Positions 58,601-64,000 of a DNA stretch of 64,000 bases are shown here, one piece after another. The translations under genes were made by a program, and so were the position numbers. Each line of letters starts with the position of its first letter. Within the stretch, counting starts at the first letter, position 1. The notes beneath the pieces are model-generated. The model made no database searches. It was not told the DNA's origin and saw only the letters and a list, made by a program, of their open reading frames with translations. The DNA is from Picochlorum sp. 'celeri'. Lineage: Eukaryota; Chlorophyta; Trebouxiophyceae. The DNA is taken from positions 434,001 to 498,000 of the forward strand of contig JAACMV010000008.1 in NCBI GenBank assembly GCA_010909725.1. The letters run 5' to 3'.

Positions 58601-58816
58601 CCTGGGCAAGGCTATGTCCTTAATACCTTTGGACTTTTGAAGCAAATTCATGAAGGTTTGGTGCACAGATGCCCAGATTTCGGGGGCATCTGAGTAGCCA
58701 ATGTTGCCTGTTCTGGAGACATAGATGCTCCTCTGAGGCCCCAACCACGCCACCAAAGCGCAGGTTGCCCCATAGTCGCACACCATATCACGCATATGGT
58801 CTGATATTTTCATCAT
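55661..58816 (-). CDS. KDZ (Kyakuja-Dileera-Zisupton)-like transposase with SWIM-type zinc fingers
   Basis: This single intact frame encodes 1,051 residues. The N-terminal third has SWIM-like zinc motifs: C-x-C-x(n)-C-x-H in ECNCDTY...GDCVHVQYL near residues 264-287, and a C-x2-C...C-x-H near 333-347 (CSLCSRDNRSCRHV). The C-terminal half resembles the KDZ catalytic core. VLIMDGTSMSIRS holds a candidate first Asp (D612), VIYDNACNLQDY a second (D934), and AEQNNSSLKNLK the Glu (E992). Between them lies FVDGFHWRNHKACSLGY, matching the D-x-FHW-x-[NG]H-x-x-C-S pattern of this family. No stop or frameshift is visible, so the copy may be active or recent. The family and catalytic residues are assigned from remembered motif patterns, without a database search. 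Confidence 0.75.
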   Translation of the reverse strand: MMKISDHMRDMVCDYGATCALVAWLGPQRSIYVSRTGNIGYSDAPEIWASVHQTFMNLLQKSKGIKDIALPRIPVEICLFQGSNPNSRVVQQGWHNKTRCIQNAFEKVQSLTNLPVYISISGYKGVLLKNAADLRELSVLDEVFHFHNMGKRFPPLDIALAQQPKGMKRRKLSESRMMTNYSRKRTKTWDGEPLLRPGSLEWYEDMLRQVKYPPVQPLCRQEHMGHRESLSWACIDSRKHGHVGESLNHMMLVRVDCPDAKERKFECNCDTYTSGYDEEGDCVHVQYLEKHYDTLKSGTFGAAHDVVQVTRRDGTFVAYYYDGGFLKVDQAGWRCSLCSRDNRSCRHVQKICSMNQEGAVAQNARGNGSQEVYVIDSRPGSVEWYVENHPEEARIDMPMHGSVLESIQRIYHAGLSAWEHPSGERYFEGLAELKPPKPSRQCCCQQDYEDASGLVLDCQDALVFLNPTRYDAVHKRSVYKWVCPNRRAECEVPYMGVQDGLWRASNTMIIELQMMQDAYNASVLKGGQSLESQCADLCSRYSGKQLFGEDGVPGAPLEKPFMDATLFRNAAIQFGKCTSWAMKYDDGDKLVELENQMMCPCCKDSPKVLIMDGTSMSIRSRACFADSITATDENGKSVPKLRGKRDRSFLNVDKARRTRKARLSLARLLLQFQKRIRKARDAAGLEEFWRDKGRHLRQLGTLWNVDSFVQWAFAKAKAWDSSERLTSLADFIFCLASESPAVSYITLRCCILLKECLESRTVPSGVLSQLSKEAPPLFKLLLTIKRPGDSCVHIPAEWGNLLNELVTRIESTNAFHDRYTLESELGSGVPPQGPSILDGSYLHSGILTGLQRVRSKPQYQADSMKEEESVDGRKDACEHAFCKPGDRTGGVFTILCEHGFVYASFIIKEAEGRKEPFAFMTQYLRKAPEYVIYDNACNLQDYCLSRAPLFFMHTKFFVDGFHWRNHKACSLGYMIKGYEDKWLQALNTQVAEQNNSSLKNLKAMMSRMSQKSFMTLLKSFMCHWNYHKLKRMNIEQKRKQRRNGWPSSGAM

Positions 58817-59343
58817 GTACCCATGGATGGCCTCGGCCTCACTGCAGAATGGGTAGAAAGGCTAGGTAAAACTGGTTCAAAACACCAGGTTTGAGAATTG
58901 GGGCACTCGTTCCGCCTGATGCCGCCATCTCACCGACCATATAGCGGCTCAAAATACTCCATAAGAGTTTTAAGTTCGATACCAACGGGCGAAACGCCCC
59001 GAAACGCACCTCTCGCACTGTCTCAGACGTCTTTTGAACAGGGCATCTTTCTGACAAGGTCCCCGCACACCCCCATGTCGGGTGGACACAACCATTATGG
59101 CCTCCAAAACCTTCAATTACATCATTATAAATAATATGAATGCCCCCAGTGGGGTTGCGGTGAGCATATTTTTTCAGGGGACTTGGGATGATTTACAACG
59201 GGAAGGGGCTCACTGCGACCGGCAGTTATGACATCCGGCCTGTGCTAAACCTATAAGCGAAGAAGATTGATTTGGACAGAGGTGCATCCAAAAGACTTTA
59301 TTTTATTCCTTGAAATACTGTACACTATTCGAACAGTGGTGAC
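58817..59343. other. Intergenic between transposase and PFK genes
   Basis: This 527-bp stretch probably contains the right edge of the mobile element and the PFK promoter. It is richer in G/C than neighbouring promoters up to about 59250. No gene, tRNA or clear repeat was seen. Confidence 0.4.
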
Positions 59344-60981
59344 ATGGCAATGTATCGGAGAAACCTAAGCATTTCCAGAATCACACTGGCTCCTGTCGCT
59401 CCACAGCATTGTTATCAGCACAGATCCCTATATGCGGGTGGTTTTTCGCTCAAAAGTTCTTCTGCAGCAGTATCGAGGACGAGGGGAATCAGGTACAGCT
59501 CCAGGGTTCGTGCGAGTTCGTCCTCAGGGCCTGAGAATACCAAATTCTCGGTGGATTTGACAGATGCAGAGGATCCAGATGATGTCTTGGATGTTCCCAA
59601 TCTGAGGGATAAGCTCAAGCCTCGCCCTTCTCCTTTTATCACGAACAACCATTTTGGTGGAGGCTTTGTCTCGAATGACGACAGAGTGGCTCTGAGCGCT
59701 TTGAGGTATGCTTCTGCAGAGAGTATGGGGGCAGAATGTTTGTCAGGGCATGATGATCCGGATGCAAATTGCGTCTTGTTGCCAAATTTCGCGATTCGCG
59801 CTGGAGCGCGAGAGACTATTTTCATGAACCCTAATGAGACCAAGGTTGCCATTGTGACCTGTGGAGGACTCTGCCCTGGGTTGAATGATGTAGTACAGGG
59901 CCTGGTGTACAAATGTGCAGATTACGGCGTACCAGATGGCAATATTATTGGGATACAGTATGGTTTCCGGGGATTCTATGACAAGAAGAAAAGGCCTGTG
60001 GTGCTGACACGGCAGAATGTTGAAGGGATTCATCTGGAGGGAGGAACTATTCTTGGTACTTCTCGAGGGGGGGCTGACCTGGGTAAAATTGTGAGGCAGA
60101 TCGACATTATGGGGATTGATGTCGTGTTTGTTGTGGGTGGGAATGGAGGCAATGCTGGAGCAGCAGCAATCCAGAAGGCCTGTGAAGAGAATAATGTGCT
60201 CTGCTCTATTGTGGGGGTGCCAAAATCTATTGATAATGATATTCTTTTGATTGATAAGTGTTTTGGGTTTGATACAGCTGTAGAAGAAGCTCAAAGGGCT
60301 ATTATTTGTGCTAAAACGGAAGCATCGAGTGCTTATAATGGGATTGGGATGGTCAAGGTGATGGGAAGACAATCTGGTTTTATTGCTTTGGATGCGTCCA
60401 TGTCGTCTGGTGTCGTTGATATTTGCTTGATTCCAGAAGTCCCTTTTAAACTTCAAGGGAGAAGAGGGTTGTTCTGCTATATAGAGAAGGTTTTGGCCAA
60501 AAAGGGGCACTGTGTCATCTGTGTCGCTGAGGGGGCTGGGCAAGATATCCTTGCTACCAGAGAGAATGAGACAGATGCCAGCGGTAATCCAATTTTGAAA
60601 GATGCTGGCAAATGGTTACGAAGTGAAATAAAGAAGAACATTCACGACGTAGACATGAAATACATCGACCCAAGTACGCCTTGAATTTGCCCTTATAGAT
60701 GCTAATTGGTATTGGCTGACCTGGGATGTGAATGCTTTGCAGGCTATATCATCAGGTCCATCCCGACCTCATCCGTGGATAGAATCTACTGCAAAATATT
60801 GGCCCATAACGCAGTGCACGCAGCTTTCGCTGGGTTTACAGGAGTTGTTGTTGGATTGGTCAACACTCATTATGTGTACCTTCCAATCCCGACGGTTATC
60901 CAAGCACCAAGAAAAGTTGATCCGAAAGGAAAAAAGTGGAATCAATTATTGGCATCGATTGGACAACCTAATTTCGTGTAA
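59344..60981 (+). CDS. PFK: ATP-dependent 6-phosphofructokinase, plastid (PFK4/5-like) type
   Basis: Two exons (59344-60673 and 60743-60981) with a 69-bp intron give 522 residues. Residues 1-60 are Ser/Arg-rich with no acidic residues, as in plastid transit peptides. The core has CGGLCPGLNDVVQ, YGFRGFYD, the nucleotide-loop variant VVGGNGGNAGA, catalytic GVPKSIDNDI, AMGRQSGF-like VMGRQSGFIAL and VAEGAGQD. Exon 2 continues YIIRSIPTSSVDRIYC and ends LPIPTVIQ...GQPNFV, the usual plant PFK end. The enzyme phosphorylates fructose-6-phosphate in glycolysis. The loop is GGNG where cytosolic PFKs have GGDGT. As I recall, plastid PFK4/5 proteins also have Asn there, so this supports the plastid assignment. 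The wrong-frame continuation after 60673 is the intron. Confidence 0.93.
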
Positions 60982-61099
60982 ACTTGTCAATGACTATTTT
61001 GCCTGAGCTATATCTTTGTGTACTTTTTTACATGTTACAAGCAAGATGAAAGAATAAAGATGAATCACGATGTGCTGCTCAGCCCACATGAAGTCATGT

Positions 61100-61408
61100 T
61101 TAGTTCTTTCCAAAGCTGTGTTCCATCTTGTTGGCCTGGATCTCATTACGGATGCCCTTCATCTCATCGGCCATCTGCTGCATGGTGGAAGCAATGTGCT
61201 CAAGCCCACGCATCAACAATTTTGGGTGAGACTTTCCAGACACTCCAGAAACTCCTGACACGCCAGACACTCCAGAAACACCAGACACGCCAGAGACCGC
61301 TGGGGCATCCATGCTCTTATGGCCTCCCAGTCCAGCGGCAGAAGCAAACTTGAATGATCCTGCAAACAGCATGATAGCAAGGAGAAGGAGAGAAGTGAAG
61401 CTCTTCAT
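61100..61408 (-). CDS. Small secreted GVS-repeat protein, copy 1
   Basis: The gene encodes 102 residues without introns. The open frame extends upstream, but the ATG at 61408 begins a clear signal peptide (MKSFTSLLLLAIMLFAG, cut near ASA), so it was chosen. After a short linker comes a run of six Gly-Val-Ser tripeptides, then a conserved C-terminal module: HPKLLMRGLEHIASTMQQM followed by an Ala/Asp/Glu/Lys-rich helix and IRNEIQAN. I recognise no known family. The GVS run may be an extended or beta-type repeat and the C-terminal part an amphipathic helix. A second copy lies 871 bp downstream and a diverged third member after it, all on the same strand. A secreted structural or coat protein is possible but is inference. 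Confidence 0.75.
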   Translation of the reverse strand: MKSFTSLLLLAIMLFAGSFKFASAAGLGGHKSMDAPAVSGVSGVSGVSGVSGVSGVSGKSHPKLLMRGLEHIASTMQQMADEMKGIRNEIQANKMEHSFGKN

Positions 61409-61508
61409 TGTGCTTTGGCTTTGTTTGTTTGTTGTTGTGTGCCTGGAAAACGACGGAGAATAATTTGAATACTGATTTGATTCTGCTAGAGTCGGAGATG
61501 ATCCGTTG

Positions 61509-61516
61509 CATAAATA
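61509..61516 (-). promoter_or_regulatory. TATA-like element of GVS copy 1
   Basis: On the minus strand this reads TATTTATG, about 100 nt before the ATG. The same element lies at the same distance in copy 2 (62380-62387). A CTATAAA element lies about 100 nt before the third member's ATG (63279-63285). The shared spacing supports a real promoter element. Confidence 0.45.
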
Positions 61517-61582
61517 CATTTTTGGCATGGGCCCGCCATGGGACCACGGATCAGGTTTTCCCAGGGACCTGGGACCATGGGT

Positions 61583-61970
61583 GTGGCGCTCCCATGTCCT
61601 GGGACAACGGCTGCCATGGGGCCCCAGACGTACTGATTCCCCGACACACGGCTCCAACTGATGTGTTGCTTCAAATCGAACACCCAGAACCACTCTGAAT
61701 GGGCTGCACGGTCCCACGAGTTGAGCCCAAGCTGAGTTTGCAGTGCGAATGCCCCATTGACAATCATAATAGGAGTCAGCGCACGGCATTCCACGGTGAG
61801 ATATCTCCTCGGGCTACTTTTGCTCTCTGTGAAAGCAACTATTGGGCTAGAATGTGTTGAAAATATTTTAAGTGACATCGAAGGGTCTTGATTTACACAC
61901 TGTTCTCTTGGCAACAGAAGTCACGGGAGGTTATCATATATTATCAGAATTCATAACAGGTTTGATTTTC
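61583..61970. other. Unique spacer between the two GVS duplication blocks
   Basis: About 390 bp hold the distal promoter of copy 1 and the 3' flank of copy 2. Near 61590-61630 and 61708 there are several more copies of a GTCCCA/TGGGAC motif that also occurs inside the duplication. Open frames here are extensions of the GVS frame and are not supported as genes. Confidence 0.5.
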
Positions 61971-62279
61971 TTAGTTCTTTCCAAAGCTGTGTTCCATCTT
62001 GTTGGCCTGGATCTCATTACGGATGCTCTTCATCTCATCGGCCATCTTCTGCATGGTGGAGGCAATGTGCTCAAGCCCACGCATCAACAATTTTGGGTGA
62101 GACTTTCCAGACACTCCAGAAACTCCTGACACGCCAGACACTCCAGAAACACCAGACACGCCAGAGACCGCTGGGGCATCCATGCTCTTATGGCCTCCCA
62201 GTCCAGCGGCAGAAGCAAACTTGAATGATCCTGCAAACAGCATGATAGCAAGGAGAAGGAGAGAAGTGAAGCTCTTCAT
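61971..62279 (-). CDS. Small secreted GVS-repeat protein, copy 2
   Basis: This 102-residue product is nearly identical to copy 1. The signal peptide, the linker and the GVS run are the same base for base. In the C-terminal module Gln becomes Lys (MQQM to MQKM) and Gly becomes Ser (EMKGIRN to EMKSIRN), and one change is silent. Both copies are intact. The identical leader and promoter imply very recent duplication or ongoing gene conversion. The same uncertainty on function applies as for copy 1. Confidence 0.75.
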   Translation of the reverse strand: MKSFTSLLLLAIMLFAGSFKFASAAGLGGHKSMDAPAVSGVSGVSGVSGVSGVSGVSGKSHPKLLMRGLEHIASTMQKMADEMKSIRNEIQANKMEHSFGKN

Positions 62280-62453
62280 TGTGCTTTGGCTTTGTTTGTT
62301 TGTTGTTGTGTGCCTGGAAAACGACGGAGAATAATTTGAATACTGATTTGATTCTGCTAGAGTCGGAGATGATCCGTTGCATAAATACATTTTTGGCATG
62401 GGCCCGCCATGGGACCACGGATCAGGTTTTCCCAGGGACCTGGGACCATGGGT
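61971..62453. repeat. Segmental duplication, copy 2 (483 bp)
   Basis: Partner of 61100-61582 at an offset of 871 bp. The two blocks are in direct orientation. Sequence beyond 62453 and before 61971 is unrelated between copies. Confidence 0.93.
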
Positions 62454-62724
62454 CACACTTCCCAGGTGATCCCATTGGATATCACACAATGACTAACCTC
62501 TCTAGAAACCATGCAGATCGCGCCACAAAAAGATTTTGGGAACACAAAAACCTTTTTCAGCGCCAGTTTCAGTATGTTGCATAGAATACATTCTGTGCTT
62601 GAGCTGCTCGAGAGCTTGGAGGGTTGGGGTATCCTAGGTCATGGCTTGGTTACATTCAGTCTGATGGTTGATATATAAATCAGAAGACAGAGCAGGCATA
62701 CAAAGAACCAGAAATATGCTCAAA

Positions 62725-63177
62725 TTACATATCACCGTGTTTGGTAGCAATGTTAGCATTCATTTGGTCTCTAATTGATTGCATCTCCTCTGACAATCTT
62801 TGCATTTTAGCAGCAAGATGTTCAAGACCCCTCATGAAATACTTTGGATGCTTCTTGGCAACCTTCACAGCCTCGGCAGCTGGAGCCTCAGATGCCACTG
62901 CAGAGACCCCAGAGACGGCGGCAGACACTGCAGACACGCCTGAGACGGCGGCAGAGACTGCAGAGACCCCAGACACGCCAGAAACATCTGCTCCAGAGAC
63001 TGCGCCGGACACAGCACCAGACACATCAGCACAATACGCTGCAGCAGCAGTTCAATTTGTTCAATTTGTTATGTAAGATGTACAGAACGCAACATTCCCA
63101 AACAATCGCCTACCAGGGTTGAACGCTACGGCCAAAAGCATGGCAAGGACAGCCAAAGATTTCACAAACACCTGCAT
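62725..63177 (-). CDS. Small secreted GVS/AVS-repeat protein, diverged third paralogue
   Basis: Two exons on the minus strand (63114-63177 and 62725-63038) join across a 75-bp GT..AG intron, giving 125 residues. Exon 1 encodes a signal peptide (MQVFVKSLAVLAMLLAVAF) that continues into exon 2 and ends near YCA. The mature part begins DVSGAVSGAVSGADVSGVSG, then runs of GVSAVSAAVSG, followed by an Ala/Glu/Lys linker. The C-terminal module is HPKYFMRGLEHLAAKMQRL, then EEMQSIRDQMNAN. Compared with copies 1 and 2, the motif HPK..MRGLEH.A..MQ....EM..IR....AN is shared. The family thus varies in its repeat and keeps its end module. The intron is absent in the two short copies. The first exon is too short to be seen as an open frame alone. 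Confidence 0.78.
62873..63038 (-). repeat. Short tandem repeat encoding Val-Ser-Gly/Ala units
   Basis: Imperfect 9-bp and 24-bp units encode GVS, AVS and GAVS tripeptides in the third paralogue. The 9-bp unit also forms the GVS runs of the other two copies. Confidence 0.8.
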
Positions 63178-63729
63178 GATTCAAAAGGCGAATCTCTCGA
63201 CTTGAGGGAAGCGAAACGAGTTACTCGAAGAAAGAATGTATGTTTTCTAAGTGAGCACGTCTTTGCGAATGCTTCGAGTTTATAGATATGATGTTGGTGA
63301 TTCTAGAAGGTGTTTCCACCATCCAAGAACACAGTATTCATGCAACCTTCTTGGATGGTAAAGAAGCTTGAGAAGGTGTTCTTCGACCGTGCATAGAATC
63401 CCTTGAAAAGCGATAAGCGATCATACTTTATCCACCTGGCAGCGGACCGTCCAAGAAAATGTCCGATAAGATGTCGTCCCACCAAAAACTTGGAATGTGA
63501 ATTTGCTGAAACCAAATACAAAGGCACATGCTGTTGAGCAAAACCTAGACCTCTTCCATGTATCATTATCGAAGTTGTATGATACTGAAATTATAGAATT
63601 ATCGTAAAAAGTGAGAATCTTTGTTGGATGAGTGGCGTAATAGAAGAACCTGGCAGAGGTGACCGCAACTACTGATTCAGTCCCACAGGGAAATATTGGT
63701 TCGCGAACCCTTCATCGTCAAATGTGAGC
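63178..63729. other. Intergenic, promoter of the third GVS gene and unknown upstream region
   Basis: The first 110 bp contain the leader and a CTATAAA element of the minus-strand gene, flanked by an inverted pair ACTCGAAG/CTTCGAGT. The rest includes an unsupported minus-strand frame of 87 codons at 63303-63566. Nothing else is recognised. Confidence 0.4.
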
Positions 63730-64000
63730 ATGGTTGAAACACATATTTCTAATATAATGTTTGGTTGTGCACCCACATCTCTGAAACGGTGTTTCATGGG
63801 TGCCATTTTGGTGCTGCTGACGGTTCAGACTGTTCTAGGAAACAACGCCTTAACGGACCTCCGGCGAAGCTTGCAAGAGGAGGCTACAATAATCAATGTT
63901 TGTGTACCATTTGAAGTAGACAATGCGTTCGACAAGTGTGACAAGGCACTCGATGCTCTGGATAGCCCGGCTGGGAACCTAACGTTTCGATGTGTGGCAG
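63730..64000 (+). CDS. Predicted secreted protein, 5' part, truncated by the window end
   Basis: A frame opens at ATG 63730 (or at 63757, nine codons on) and is still open at the window edge, giving about 90 residues. The hydrophobic stretch FMGAILVLLTVQTVLG ends near GNN and looks like a signal peptide. From 63757 the signal peptide would have a normal short n-region. The mature part reads NNALTDLRRSLQEEATIINVCVPF and contains spaced cysteines (VCVP, KCDK, RCVA) that may form disulfides. I recognise no family. The product may be an extracellular protein and could extend well beyond this window or contain introns. Confidence 0.5.
   Translation, partial: MVETHISNIMFGCAPTSLKRCFMGAILVLLTVQTVLGNNALTDLRRSLQEEATIINVCVPFEVDNAFDKCDKALDALDSPAGNLTFRCVA

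Larger units (their letters stand above)
54339..58816. mobile_element. Putative KDZ/Zisupton-like DNA transposon (edges unresolved)
   Basis: The element is inferred from the 1,051-residue KDZ-like transposase and the convergent 422-residue ORF beside it. Known KDZ/Zisupton elements have terminal inverted repeats and, in some lineages, 8-bp target duplications. I could not find either by eye, so the limits given are only the outer coding and promoter positions. The block sits between the glucan phosphorylase and PFK genes. It interrupts no gene. Confidence 0.5.
61100..61582. repeat. Segmental duplication, copy 1 (483 bp)
   Basis: This block, which includes the coding sequence, leader and TATA-like element, matches 61971-62453 over its whole length at a fixed offset of 871 bp, without gaps. 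I see three differing bases, all in the C-terminal coding part. Similarity ends abruptly on both sides. Confidence 0.93.

Noticed and set aside
53800..59300. Terminal inverted repeats of the transposon
   Set aside because: I compared both flanks by eye and found only short chance matches. A computed search is needed, so no repeat is annotated.
59743..60543. Minus-strand frame of 266 codons
   Set aside because: It is antisense to phosphofructokinase and has no recognisable motif.
61100..61789. 229-residue version of GVS copy 1 starting upstream of 61408
   Set aside because: The upstream part lies in the promoter and is not conserved in copy 2 beyond the duplicated block. The ATG at 61408 starts a proper signal peptide.
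63303..63566. Minus-strand frame of 87 codons
   Set aside because: No recognisable motif, signal or splice partner, and it lies upstream of the third GVS gene. It is probably non-coding.
1..64000. tRNA or rRNA genes
   Set aside because: No convincing pair of internal promoter boxes with a cloverleaf was seen by eye on either strand.

Overview
This is nuclear DNA from a photosynthetic eukaryote, most likely a green alga. The evidence is a chlorophyll a/b-binding LHCII gene, a stromal ClpC chaperone, a plastid-type phosphofructokinase, and GT-AG introns, mostly 59-93 bp. The LHC and ClpC N-termini look like simple transit peptides and do not begin with an ER signal. That favours a primary plastid over a secondary one, but this is inference. 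An axonemal outer-arm dynein heavy chain of about 4,400 residues implies a flagellated stage. I could not assign a genus.

Layout. 0-10.3 kb: the end of an N-acetylglutamate synthase-like gene, a secreted purple acid phosphatase, an RlmN-type methyltransferase, MCM9, a tiny COX7a-like cytochrome oxidase subunit, an LHCII protein and ATG8. 11.3-25.1 kb: the ten-exon dynein gene. 25.1-36.6 kb: makorin, dephospho-CoA kinase, MSH3, histone H2A.Z, GatC and a BLM-like RecQ helicase. 36.7-41.0 kb: an FG-repeat nucleoporin with a 201-bp tandem array. 41.3-53.8 kb: ClpC, a DnaJ-type zinc-finger protein, an M3 oligopeptidase, SF3B5, a YEATS protein, a HAD protein and a glucan phosphorylase with an N-terminal ACT domain. 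54.3-58.8 kb: a KDZ/Zisupton-like transposase with a convergent unknown ORF. 59.3-61.0 kb: plastid-type PFK. 61.1-63.2 kb: three tandem genes for small secreted proteins built of Gly-Val-Ser repeats plus a shared C-terminal helix. The window ends inside another secreted protein gene.

Working together. MCM9, MSH3 and the RecQ helicase all serve DNA repair and recombination. LHCB, ClpC, PFK, the phosphorylase and probably GatC and the oligopeptidase serve the plastid or organelles. Genes are packed tightly on both strands, with gaps as small as 33-53 bp. Several real genes are visible only after splicing: COX7a, the first makorin exons, the first YEATS exon, the first ATG8 exon and the third GVS gene. 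Exon junctions were read by eye and checked for reading phase.

The most novel parts are the GVS-repeat family with its nearly identical 483-bp duplication, the KDZ element with its companion ORF, and the ACT-phosphorylase fusion.
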